Part shown: one piece after another, positions 35,318 to 43,683 of the stretch | How the letters are laid out: the number at the start of each line of letters is the position of its first letter | Position numbering within the stretch: position 1 is the first letter of the stretch | Assembly: GCF_001542625.1 (NCBI RefSeq) | Contig: NZ_CP016279.1 | Coordinates: forward strand, 6,572,001-6,636,000 | Reading direction: 5' to 3' | DNA length: 64,000 bases | From: Streptomyces griseochromogenes | Lineage (GTDB): Bacteria > Actinomycetota > Actinomycetes > Streptomycetales > Streptomycetaceae | Translations under genes and position numbers: made by a program | Notes under the pieces: model-generated | Told to the model about the DNA's origin: nothing | Databases searched by the model: none | Seen by the model: only the letters and a program-made list of their open reading frames with translations

Positions 35318-35400
35318 CGCTGCCTGTGGCGGCGGATCGCGTCCGAGCGGAGCCCGGTCGGGGTGGTGGGTCTCCCCTCCTCGCCATGAGCGATATTTTG

Positions 35401-35425
35401 CTCTACAGTGCTTTTTACTGCACAG
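35401..35425. promoter_or_regulatory. Dyad in the MFS promoter region
   Basis: CTCTaCAGTgctttttACTGcaCAGAG pattern: CAGT/ACTG arms seven bases apart with outer CTCT/AGAG, in an unusually AT-rich patch (GATATTTTGC at 35392). It ends 18 bases before the MFS start codon and could be the operator of the XRE-cupin protein. Confidence 0.5.
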
Positions 35426-35442
35426 AGAAGGGTCAACGCACG

Positions 35443-36777
35443 ATGCCGAACTCTCCTGTAGAGGGCTCCGAACGAGCCCCCGCCCTCAGTCACTTACGGG
35501 TCACCCTGGATTCCGGCCGGCGTCGACCGGCCACGGGCGGGCTGCCGGTGGCCCGGCTGCGCTGGGCGATCAGCCTCTTCTTCGCCCTCGACGGCTTCGT
35601 GTTCGCCGGATGGGTCGTCCGCATCCCCGCGGTCAAGGAACGGATCGACGCCTCGCCCGGCATGCTCGGACTGTCCCTCCTGGGCGTGTCGGTGGGATCG
35701 GTGACCGCGATGCTGCCCGCCGGGCGGCTGTGCCGGCGGTACGGCAACCACCCCGTCACCGTCGTCACCGCGGCCCTGCTGTCGCTGTCGGCCGCGCTGC
35801 CCCCGTTCGCCCACGACGCCGTCCAACTCGGCCTCGCCCTTGTGCTGTTCGGCGCGGCCTACGGCGGCCTCAACGTCGCCTTCAACGCGGCGGCCGTGGA
35901 TCTGGCAGAGGCGATCGGGCGCCCCATCCTCCCCTCCTTCCACGCGGCGTTCAGCGCGGGCGGACTGGCCGGAGCCGGGCTGGGCGGTCTGCTCGCCCCG
36001 CACCTCGGCCCGCGGCCACATCTGTTTCTGCTGACCGTCATCGGGCTCCTGGTCACCGCCTGCGCGGGCCGGGTCCTGCTCCGCGCCCCCGTACCCCGCC
36101 GCCCGGGCTCCCTCTCCAGGGACCACCCCGAGGGCGTGCGGACCCGCGGCACGGACAGCGCCGCCGGCCTTCGTCCGCTCATCGCGGTCTACGGACTGAT
36201 CACCCTGTGCACGGCCTACGGCGAGGGCGCGCTCGCCGACTGGGGCGCGCTGCACCTCTCCGACGACCTGCGTACCGGACCGGGCGTCGCGGCAGCCGGG
36301 TACGCCGTCTTCGCGCTGACGATGACGGTTTCCCGGGCGTCGGGCACCCGGCTCCTGGAACGGCTGGGGGACACGACCGTCCTGGTGGCAGGGGGCCTCC
36401 TCGCCGCCGTGGGCATGCTGACCGGAGCCCTGGCACCCCAGACGTGGCTGGTCTTCCTCGGCTACGCGCTGACCGGGACGGGCCTTGCCAACGTCTTCCC
36501 CGTCGCCGTCGGCAACGCCGGTGCGTCCGGTGGATCCCAGGGGGTCGCCGTGGCGTCCGCCCTCGGCTACACCGGCATCTTGCTCGGCCCGCCGTCCATC
36601 GGCTTCCTCAGCGAGGCGTTCGGACTGCCGACGGCCATGACCACCATCGCGGTGCTCGCCGCGCTGGCCGCTCTGCTCGGCCGCCTGGCGCACCGCGCCC
36701 ACGACAGTCCCCGGAACCCGCCGCCACCGACCGACCGCACACCCCGGCACCACCTGATGCGAGGCCAACACCCATGA
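35443..36777 (+). CDS. MFS transporter, putative exporter
   Basis: A 444-residue protein with twelve predicted membrane helices. The loop 2-3 motif LCRRYGNHPVT (position 90 or so) and FAGWVVRIPAVKERI in helix 1 are typical of the YfnM/YcaD-like DHA group found in many actinobacteria as small-molecule exporters. It is translationally coupled (ATGA, 36774-36777) to an ATP-grasp ligase gene, suggesting export of that enzyme's product. ATG 35443 is preceded by AGAAGGG. Confidence 0.88.
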   Translation: MPNSPVEGSERAPALSHLRVTLDSGRRRPATGGLPVARLRWAISLFFALDGFVFAGWVVRIPAVKERIDASPGMLGLSLLGVSVGSVTAMLPAGRLCRRYGNHPVTVVTAALLSLSAALPPFAHDAVQLGLALVLFGAAYGGLNVAFNAAAVDLAEAIGRPILPSFHAAFSAGGLAGAGLGGLLAPHLGPRPHLFLLTVIGLLVTACAGRVLLRAPVPRRPGSLSRDHPEGVRTRGTDSAAGLRPLIAVYGLITLCTAYGEGALADWGALHLSDDLRTGPGVAAAGYAVFALTMTVSRASGTRLLERLGDTTVLVAGGLLAAVGMLTGALAPQTWLVFLGYALTGTGLANVFPVAVGNAGASGGSQGVAVASALGYTGILLGPPSIGFLSEAFGLPTAMTTIAVLAALAALLGRLAHRAHDSPRNPPPPTDRTPRHHLMRGQHP

Positions 36778-37961
36778 CCAACATCGCAGTGATCAACTAC
36801 GGCCCCTGTCTGGACTATCCCGCCATGTTTCCCGAAGTGGCCGACCGACTCCATGTGTTCAGCCACCACGAGCTGGCCAACACGCAGGGCCTGGGCGGAT
36901 ACGAACACGTGACGGACTGCGAGGCCGTGCCCTACCCGGAACTGATGATCCGCCGGATGGCCCGGCAACGGCCGTTCACCCACATCATCACGGACAACGA
37001 GTACGACCTGGAACGGGTCGCGCGCATACGCGAGGACCTCGGCGTCCCCGGCCAGTCCGCGGCCGGCGCACTGTCGTTCCGCGACAAGGTGGTCATGAAG
37101 CGGGTCGCGCGGCGTACCGTCCCCACGGCCCGCTTCGCCCGCCTCGTCACGTTCACCGACCTGACGGACTTCACCGCGGTGCACGGGTTCCCGGTCGCCG
37201 TCAAGCCGGTCAAACAGGGCGGCGCGCGCGACATCACCGTCCTGCGCGGCGACGACGAACTCGTCGCCTTCAGCCGCAGGCCCTGGCGGGAAGACCTGAT
37301 GGTGGAGGAGTTCGTCCAGGGCCCGATGTACCACGTGGACGCCGTCCTGGCACCCGGCTACCGCTTCGTGGCCTCCTCCCGCTATCTGCGCAGCTGTCTG
37401 GGCGTCTTCTCCGGGCTCAACAACGGCTCGGTCCAGCTGCTGCCCGACGACCCGTTCGCCCGGCGGCTGGAGGACTTCCTCGACCGCGTGCTCGAAGCCT
37501 TCGACACGCCCGAGGCCGGCGCCTACCACCTGGAGGTCTTCCACACACCCGACGACCGATTGCTGATGTGCGAGATCGCCGCTCGCGTGGGCGGGGACCG
37601 CATTCCCGCGCTCACCCGGGCCACCTACGGGGTGGACCTGCACACCGTTTCCCTGCGCCTGTCCTGCGGGCTGCCCTGCGAGCCGCCGCCCACCGGCCCG
37701 CCGGCCGAGGTGCACGGCTCGGTCTCCGTCCTTCCGCAGGGCCGCCCGGTACGGCTGCCGGGAAGGCCTCCGTTCCCGTGGGTGCGGCACTACGAGGTGA
37801 ACGAACGGATCCCACCCGACGCGGTCACCCTCCACAGCGCTTCCCACCTGTGCTTCGTCATCGTGAGCGGCGTCGATGCCGTCGAGGTGGAGCAACGGCT
37901 GCTCCGGGCCGAGTCCTGGCTGATGGAGCGCATGGACCCTGCCCCGCGCCCTCTGCCGTGA
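36774..37961 (+). CDS. ATP-grasp ligase (putative amino-acid or dipeptide ligase)
   Basis: A 395-residue ATP-grasp enzyme with an intact active site: FRDKVVMKRVARRTVPTAR (preceding helix), VAVKPVKQGGARDITVL (ATP Lys near 142 and Gly loop), LMVEEFVQGPMYHVDAV (hinge Glu), and YHLEVFHTPDDRLLMCEIAA-RVGGD with the metal-binding Glu and Arg. This places it in the carboxylate-amine ligase group (BacD/RizA-like L-amino-acid ligases and relatives). Coupled to an MFS exporter by ATGA and followed 78 bases later by an SDR gene. Its start is fixed by the overlap; the open frame upstream to 35307 is a shadow of the MFS gene. Confidence 0.85.
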   Translation: MTNIAVINYGPCLDYPAMFPEVADRLHVFSHHELANTQGLGGYEHVTDCEAVPYPELMIRRMARQRPFTHIITDNEYDLERVARIREDLGVPGQSAAGALSFRDKVVMKRVARRTVPTARFARLVTFTDLTDFTAVHGFPVAVKPVKQGGARDITVLRGDDELVAFSRRPWREDLMVEEFVQGPMYHVDAVLAPGYRFVASSRYLRSCLGVFSGLNNGSVQLLPDDPFARRLEDFLDRVLEAFDTPEAGAYHLEVFHTPDDRLLMCEIAARVGGDRIPALTRATYGVDLHTVSLRLSCGLPCEPPPTGPPAEVHGSVSVLPQGRPVRLPGRPPFPWVRHYEVNERIPPDAVTLHSASHLCFVIVSGVDAVEVEQRLLRAESWLMERMDPAPRPLP

Positions 37962-38039
37962 GGGCCACGCGACGGGCGACCGTACGGACCCCTCTACGAT
38001 CGGATCACTTGTGATCTCGGAACAGAAGGCTGAACTGCT

Positions 38040-38861
38040 GTGACAGACAAGCGTGTTGTCATCGTGACCGGCGCCGGTTCCGGCATCGGCGAGGCCACTG
38101 CCCGGCTGCTGTGCGAAGAGGGGCACCATGTGGTCGCCTCCGGGCGTCGGGCCGAACCGTTGCGGCGCCTGGAGGAGGAGACCGGCGCACTGGCGTATCC
38201 GGCCGACGCGGGCGATCCCGCTGCCGCGGAAGGTCTCGTCCGCGCGGCCCTCGACGCCCATGGGCGACTCGACGGTCTCGTGCTCAATGCGGGCATCGGA
38301 CGCGGCGGCACCGTCGCCGACCTGTCACTGGCGGACTGGGACGACGTCATGCGTACCAATGTCACCGGTCCGCTGCTGCTCCTGCGCGCGGCGATCCCCC
38401 ATCTGCTCCGGGCGCGAGGAGCGGTCGTCGCCGTCGCGTCGGTCTCCGCCCTGCGCAACGGCCGGAGCAACGCCCCGTACGCCGCGTCCAAGGCCGCCCT
38501 GCTGCAGCTGTGCCGTTCCGTGGCCGTCGACTACGGGCGTCAGGGGGTGCGCTCCAATGTCGTGTGCCCCAGCTGGGTGCGGACCGAGATGGCCGACCGG
38601 CGCATGGCACGTTTCGCCGAGGAAGCGGACCTGAAGGACGGCAGCGTGGAGTCCGCCTACGAGGAGGCGACCAGGCTCCTGCCCATGGGGCGGCCGGGCG
38701 AACCACGTGAGGTCGCCGAGACCATCAGCTGGTTGATCTCCCCGGCGGCGTCCTATGTCAACGGCGCGGTGCTCACCGTGGACGGCGGGGCGACGGCCCT
38801 GGATCCCGGCACCCTCGCGTTCGACCACCACATCACACCGCGCGGCGGCACGGACCTCTGA
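38040..38861 (+). CDS. Short-chain dehydrogenase/reductase
   Basis: A 273-residue classical SDR starting at GTG 38040: TGAGSGIGEAT (NAD(P) loop), NAGIGRGG, catalytic Ser in VASVSALRNG and YAASK (Tyr/Lys near 155-159), EMAD and PGEPREVAETISWLIS, then SYVNGAVLTVDGG. The latter end is typical of FabG-like SDRs. Forms the third gene after MFS and ATP-grasp genes, so it may oxidise or reduce a precursor of the ligase product (inference). Confidence 0.9.
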   Translation: MTDKRVVIVTGAGSGIGEATARLLCEEGHHVVASGRRAEPLRRLEEETGALAYPADAGDPAAAEGLVRAALDAHGRLDGLVLNAGIGRGGTVADLSLADWDDVMRTNVTGPLLLLRAAIPHLLRARGAVVAVASVSALRNGRSNAPYAASKAALLQLCRSVAVDYGRQGVRSNVVCPSWVRTEMADRRMARFAEEADLKDGSVESAYEEATRLLPMGRPGEPREVAETISWLISPAASYVNGAVLTVDGGATALDPGTLAFDHHITPRGGTDL

Positions 38862-38932
38862 CAGGGGAAGGACGAACACCCGCCGCATCCCATACGGGTA
38901 TCGCCGTCGTCCGGGGCACGCCGCCGGCCGGC

Positions 38933-39733
38933 TCAGCCGCGCGCGGCCACGTACAGGGTCTGGGTGCTGCGCCCGAGCGGGCCCTTCTCGTCGTGGAGGG
39001 CGGATTCGGCGAGGCCGATGCCCGCCCCGTCCACCATCGACCGGGCGTCCAGGCAGACCCACTCGCCCTCGGGGTGGCGGTGCAGGCTGACGGTGAGGTC
39101 GGTGTTGATGAAGACGTATCGGTGGTAGTCCAGCTCGGTGCTGACTCCGTTGCCCGAGTCGGCGGCTGTCAGCACCCGGCTGAGCGGCGTGATCTCCTCG
39201 CCCGCGACCAGGGGGACCCTCATGCGCATCCACGCCGTCGCCGGGCCGGGTTCGAGGAACGAGCCGGCGGTGAAGCGGACTTCCATGGCGGTGTGGTAGC
39301 CCTGGTCCCATGGGACCGGGAAGAACGGTTTCAGGTCTCCGGTCCCGGGACCGGGCACCTGCCGGCCCGGCGTCACCTCGGGCACCGCGTCCTGCGCCGT
39401 CTTCATCAGCAGGACCGTCGCCCGCATGACTTCCTCGCCGCCGTCGGGCGTCAGACCGACCTCCACGAGCTCGACGCTGCGCCCGGACCGCAGCACACGC
39501 GTGGTCACGGTCAGCGGCCGGATCGGGACAGGCCGCATGATCTCGTAGGTGAGCCGGGCGACCCGCATCTCCGGGCGTCCGTCCGGCCGCTGCTCCACGG
39601 CCAGTCCGAGCAGAGCGGCCGGCGGGCCGGCGTGCTGGGAGTCGGCGTCCCAGGGGCCGCGGGTGTACGCGGTGGGGAGAAACCGGCCGGGCGCTTCACG
39701 CTCGTAGAAGGCCTCGACCTGCGACGTCGGCAT
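38933..39733 (-). CDS. Thioesterase-family protein (double hot-dog)
   Basis: A 266-residue protein related to TesB-type acyl-CoA thioesterases: GPWDADSQHAGPPAALLGLA (N-terminal hot-dog with the conserved HxGPP), then a second hot-dog (about 145-265) with WMRMRVPLVAGEEITPL and DYHRYVFINTDLTVSLHRHP. Likely hydrolyses acyl-CoA or binds CoA thioesters; chain length unknown. Start ATG 39733 gives the family length. Convergent with the SDR gene. Confidence 0.8.
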   Translation of the reverse strand: MPTSQVEAFYEREAPGRFLPTAYTRGPWDADSQHAGPPAALLGLAVEQRPDGRPEMRVARLTYEIMRPVPIRPLTVTTRVLRSGRSVELVEVGLTPDGGEEVMRATVLLMKTAQDAVPEVTPGRQVPGPGTGDLKPFFPVPWDQGYHTAMEVRFTAGSFLEPGPATAWMRMRVPLVAGEEITPLSRVLTAADSGNGVSTELDYHRYVFINTDLTVSLHRHPEGEWVCLDARSMVDGAGIGLAESALHDEKGPLGRSTQTLYVAARG

Positions 39734-39778
39734 AGCTGTCCTTCTCTGTCGCGCGGACTGTCCACCGACCATGTTACT

Positions 39779-39786
39779 AAGCGCTT
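39779..39786. promoter_or_regulatory. AAGCGCTT palindrome upstream of the thioesterase gene
   Basis: Perfect 8-bp palindrome, 46 bases before the thioesterase start, in a TAAGCGCTTG context that resembles TetR-family operators of lipid genes. Short, so low weight. Confidence 0.3.
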
Positions 39787-39924
39787 GCTCGCTACCAGGA
39801 AATCTCGATGTCGACACCCTCGCGGGAGACGGGCACCGCGATCACACACCTCGCGACTCCCGGCAATCCCGCCAGGCGCAGTCGCCCCTCCCCCGCACAA
39901 GGACCCGTTCGGCGCGCGCGAGGG

Positions 39925-41067
39925 TCAGAACTGCTCGACGAAGTACGGTTCGACGGTCATCCAGCCGTTGCCCGAAGCACCGTTCAGCCGGCCGGTGGAG
40001 TTCTTGGACAGGGTGTACCAGGACTCCACGTAGTCGGGGTCGTCGGTGAACCAGGAGTCGGGCACAGCGCTCAGGACCGCGTTCACCAGCGGGATGTAGG
40101 CCCCCTGGTCCGCGACGGTGAGCAGGGCCGTGGTGAGCGCCTGGGCCAGCGCCTTGTAGTTGGTGCCGTCGTCGTCTTCCATCATGACGACGTCGGCGAG
40201 GTTGTACTTGTAGTTCGACCAGTTGACCAGGATCTGGTTCGGGTAGTAGACAGTGTTGTCGTAGTCCAGGTACGGCATGTCGACCGAGTCGACCCGCGCC
40301 TTGCCGTCCGGCCCGAAGCCGGTCACCAGCGAGAACATCTCGGCCGCGCCCTTGAACCAGGGCTCCTCGTCGTCCTTCACCTCGACGGCCGTGACCTTGG
40401 TGGCCCACCAGCCCTCCGTGTCGGGGGTGTTCGCGGACTTCGGCGTATCGAGATCTTTGCCGGCGAGGGCTTTGTGGAGCACCGCGAGTCCGGCCCGGTG
40501 GGCCTTGGAGACGTCGATGTCCAGGATGTACAGGGGACGCTCGGGCACCCGGGCGGTGTCCACGGCATGAGCGCGACCCCGGCTGTCGTATGCCGTCAGG
40601 GCCTTGGCGTGGCCGTCGGCTGCCGCGACGGCGACCCACGGGGTGATGCCGGCCCTCAGTCGAGGGCGCATGGCGGGCGCGCCCAAGCGCATACGCAGCA
40701 GCGATCCGGTCGAGGCGGGTAGGCCTTTCAGGCCCACGATGCGGCGGTTCGCGGCGGCGACGGCGGTGTGCAGGCGCCTCCCCGTCGGGTCGCCGGCGGC
40801 TCTGCCGGCCAGGTTCTGCAGGTCCACGTCTTGTGCGCCGAGCACGGCCTCGCGCACCCGCTCCCTCCACCGCGAATGACGGAGCGAGGAGGCCAGTGAC
40901 CGTGCGATCCCCCGCTCGGCCTCGTGGACCGGGGATGCCCGAAAGGCCGCGGCCCGGCCGCTCGCATCCGCCGCCGTCGAGGCGATCGCGGGCTGGGCAG
41001 TGCCGACGACGACGCACAGCATCATGCCGATCAGGGTGCCGCGCCGCTTGACTGTTCTGCTCACCAT
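39925..41067 (-). CDS. Secreted protein of unknown function (possibly DUF3103-like)
   Basis: A 380-residue protein with a signal peptide (1-30; LIGMMLCVVVGTAQPAIAS). The N-terminal part is helical (HEAERGIARSLASSLRHSR), the C-terminal part mixed with LYILDIDVSKAHRAG, KVTAVEVKDDEEPWFKGAAE, acidic VVMMEDDDGTN (possible metal-binding) and a final helix-rich WYTLSKNSTG. The pattern resembles DUF3103 proteins, from memory and with low certainty. Its upstream region has a perfect 8-bp dyad (41143-41163). Confidence 0.7.
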   Translation of the reverse strand: MVSRTVKRRGTLIGMMLCVVVGTAQPAIASTAADASGRAAAFRASPVHEAERGIARSLASSLRHSRWRERVREAVLGAQDVDLQNLAGRAAGDPTGRRLHTAVAAANRRIVGLKGLPASTGSLLRMRLGAPAMRPRLRAGITPWVAVAAADGHAKALTAYDSRGRAHAVDTARVPERPLYILDIDVSKAHRAGLAVLHKALAGKDLDTPKSANTPDTEGWWATKVTAVEVKDDEEPWFKGAAEMFSLVTGFGPDGKARVDSVDMPYLDYDNTVYYPNQILVNWSNYKYNLADVVMMEDDDGTNYKALAQALTTALLTVADQGAYIPLVNAVLSAVPDSWFTDDPDYVESWYTLSKNSTGRLNGASGNGWMTVEPYFVEQF

Positions 41068-41142
41068 GCTCCTTCGGTATGGGTGGCGGCCGCACCCTCA
41101 TGGAGGACGGCCACCCTCGACTTGATGCGTTCATGACATTAT

Positions 41143-41163
41143 GTGGCTCAGTGGATGAGCCAC
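41143..41163. promoter_or_regulatory. Perfect dyad between the secreted-protein gene and the P-loop/TPR gene
   Basis: GTGGCTCA-gtgga-TGAGCCAC, 8-bp arms. It is 76-96 bases upstream of the secreted-protein start (operator reading) and about 115 bases past the P-loop/TPR stop (terminator reading). No T run, so operator is favoured. Confidence 0.5.
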
Positions 41164-41276
41164 TGAGGCAGTGAAGCAGTCCCCGAAGGAAGCGTCAACT
41201 GCCCGAGAAGGCAGGCTCGTTGCCGCTCAGGTCGACCGCGAGGCGCCATGGAGAACCTTGCTGTGAGAGGCTCTCT

Positions 41277-43400
41277 TCATCGCTGTCGCAGCTCGTCGAG
41301 CATGGTCCTTGCGAGATTGATGTGGCGATGTTCCGGCTCGAGAACGCGCTGCGCGTCGCGGAGGACCTGCGTGAGCTCCTCGCCCGCCTCCCCGGTGCGG
41401 CCTTCGGCAATCAACGCCTGGCACCTTTGCAGGCGCGTGTGTACGACGTGCGGATGGTCGGCGCCGAGGACACGGCTGCGGTCGATCACCAGCTGGGTGA
41501 AAGCGGCCGCCGCTTCGGCCGTTCGGCCTGCCCGGGCGGCGAATGCCGCCTGAGTGCTGACGATGGCGAGCGTGTGCGGGTCGTCCGGCCCGAGGCATCG
41601 TCGCGCGTCCCGCAGAAGCCGCCGCAGCTCCAGTTGGGCCTCGGCGAGATCTTCGTGAAGACTGGAGAACCAGATGAGACTGCGCCGGGTGGCCAGGACT
41701 TGAGGATGGTCCGGTCCCTCCACCCGTAATCGGTCCGCCAGGAGAGCCCGCAACTGCCGGACCGCGGCCTGGGTGTCACCCGCCTCTCCGGTGAAGTAGG
41801 CCTGCTGGTGCAGGGCGGCCAGCGTGTCGGTGTGCGTCGGTCCCAGGGTCGCCGTCGTATCCACCACCAGTTCACTGAATGCGGCCCTGGCCGCACGGGT
41901 GTCCCCGGCCTCCCCCTTGAAGAACGCCAGCTGATGCCGGGCGGCGAGCGTTTCGGGATGGCGGGGACCGAGTTCGGAACGCCTGCGTCGTACGACGTCC
42001 TCGAGATTCCGGACCGCCTGGCGCGGCCGGCCGTGATCTCCGACGGCGATCGCCAGCAGGAAGTCGGCGCCGGCCGCTCCTCCCGCCCGGGCCCGTTCGA
42101 GAGCCGCGACCGCACGCGAGAGCCGGCTCGCCTGATGGGCGACCAGCCCCATGTCGTAGGCATCAGCGGGCTCGACTCGTGTCAGCAGCGCCTCCCACAG
42201 ATGGTCCGGCACCGGAGGCAGTCCTGGCGTGTTCAGCAGATAGTCGAACGCCAGGTACCCCTGGCTGTAATTGCCGACCAGCAGCCCACTCGTCGCGTAG
42301 GCGGCCTTGCAGGCCCATTGCATCGCTTCTTCGAAAGGCTCGGGCTGCAGATCCGGCCCTCCGCGCTCGGCGAGATACGGCGGATGGAGCTCTTGGAGCC
42401 ACTGTCTGCTCACCGGGCGCCGCAGTCCCGACCGGCGGCAGTCGACGGCCACGGCCACGACGGCCGCGCCACGCGGGTTGGCTCCGGGCGCCCAGGCGTT
42501 CTCCCAGGCAGCGAGCAGTTCAGGGCCGGCTGCGACGACCTCCGCGACCCCGAACCGGTCGCAGCTCTGCAGAGCGAGTCTGATCCGGGGGTCGGCCTGA
42601 TGTGCCGCGGCACGTCGCTGTTCCGCCGGCGACCAGTGGCGAGCGAGGCGGATCTTCCTCGCCCGGTCCAGCACCTCCCGCTGAACCCGCCATGCGTCCC
42701 GGTCGGATCCGGTGAGCCTGCTCTCCTCTCGGGCGTCATAACGGCGGTACTCCTGCGACCGCATCGTCGCCAGCACCACGGCACGGCCGGAGCGTCCCTG
42801 GAGCAGCCCGGCCAGCATGGAAGTGGTCACGCCGTCGGCGCCCAGATAGTTTTCGAGATCGTCCAGCCACAGGACAGCGCGTCTGCGGCGCCGGGCCACC
42901 TCGATGGCGGCGGCGAGAGCGCTCCTGGTCAGGGGGCGCACGAAGGCGTGCCGGGGGAAGAGCGACCGGGCGACCTCGTAGGCCAGACGCGTCTTTCCGG
43001 CGGTGGACTCGCCCACGATGAGCACGAAGCCACCCTGCGCCAGCGCTTCCCGCAGCAGCGGCTCGGCGTCACGTTCCACATACGGGGGTGCCGACCGAGC
43101 GTGCTGTCCGTCCGCGAAGTGCACGCCCGCCAGTTCGGGACGGTCCAACTGGTGGAATCTGGGGATGCGTCCCGACGCGGTCCGCAGCAGGGCCGCAGCC
43201 TGCGGACCGGACCGCTGCGGCCGCAGATGGTCCGCCACGAGGCTGTACACAGCGGTGACGGCCGCACCGATTCCGGTGGCGAGCGGACCGGTCGTCCAGG
43301 TGGCGGCGAGTCCCAGTGCGCAGGCTCCGATCCCCACAGCCGTCAGGTACTTCAGCCAGCCCCGACGCCGACCACCTTCTCGGTGAAGATATGGCAACAC
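41277..43400 (-). CDS. Membrane-anchored P-loop NTPase with TPR repeats (STAND-like)
   Basis: A 707-residue protein: two membrane segments at the N-terminus (about 17-35 and 38-56), then an NTPase domain with Walker A GESTAGKT (Lys136) and Walker B AVLWLDDLENYL (near 180), a sensor-like VVLATMRSQEYRRY, an all-helical middle, and at least five kinesin-light-chain-type TPR repeats from about residue 470 (patterns LGPRHPETLAARHQLAF, LGPTHTDTLAALHQQAY, LGPDDPHTLAIVSTQAA). The layout fits STAND signalling NTPases in which TPRs bind partner or ligand. Starts at GTG 43400. It lies close to two CHAT protease genes, the usual partners of such proteins in actinobacterial conflict systems. Confidence 0.8.
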   Translation of the reverse strand: MLPYLHREGGRRRGWLKYLTAVGIGACALGLAATWTTGPLATGIGAAVTAVYSLVADHLRPQRSGPQAAALLRTASGRIPRFHQLDRPELAGVHFADGQHARSAPPYVERDAEPLLREALAQGGFVLIVGESTAGKTRLAYEVARSLFPRHAFVRPLTRSALAAAIEVARRRRRAVLWLDDLENYLGADGVTTSMLAGLLQGRSGRAVVLATMRSQEYRRYDAREESRLTGSDRDAWRVQREVLDRARKIRLARHWSPAEQRRAAAHQADPRIRLALQSCDRFGVAEVVAAGPELLAAWENAWAPGANPRGAAVVAVAVDCRRSGLRRPVSRQWLQELHPPYLAERGGPDLQPEPFEEAMQWACKAAYATSGLLVGNYSQGYLAFDYLLNTPGLPPVPDHLWEALLTRVEPADAYDMGLVAHQASRLSRAVAALERARAGGAAGADFLLAIAVGDHGRPRQAVRNLEDVVRRRRSELGPRHPETLAARHQLAFFKGEAGDTRAARAAFSELVVDTTATLGPTHTDTLAALHQQAYFTGEAGDTQAAVRQLRALLADRLRVEGPDHPQVLATRRSLIWFSSLHEDLAEAQLELRRLLRDARRCLGPDDPHTLAIVSTQAAFAARAGRTAEAAAAFTQLVIDRSRVLGADHPHVVHTRLQRCQALIAEGRTGEAGEELTQVLRDAQRVLEPEHRHINLARTMLDELRQR

Positions 43401-43625
43401 GCTGCCCCCATTGCGTGATGTGGCTATCCATTGTCATCACCACGTCGGCCATGTCGACACTCCGTCCGTGCCCGCCCCGGATGCGGGTTCCGGAACGACC
43501 TCGCAGATCCACCGCCGCCCGTGGCGATGACGAACGTGTCGCATCCCAGGCGATGATGTGCGGCTGTTCTACGCCGATCCACCGAGTACGACTACCTGGA
43601 CGACGATGTGGTCGATGACGGACGA

Positions 43626-43660
43626 CGGGGTCGGCCGGGGGCCTGCCGCGGCCGACCCCG
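43626..43660 (-). terminator. Hairpin downstream of valS
   Basis: CGGGGTCGGCC (43626-43636) and GGCCGACCCCG (43650-43660), perfect 11-bp stem with a 13-base loop, 24 bases past the valS stop. Confidence 0.75.
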
Positions 43661-43683
43661 GTGAGGGTTCGGGAACGGCGCGG

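Noticed and set aside
35307..37961. Very long open frame covering the MFS and ATP-grasp genes
   Set aside because: Its first half is a shadow of the MFS gene, with Arg/Pro/Gly-rich composition; the real gene begins at the ATG in the ATGA overlap at 36774.
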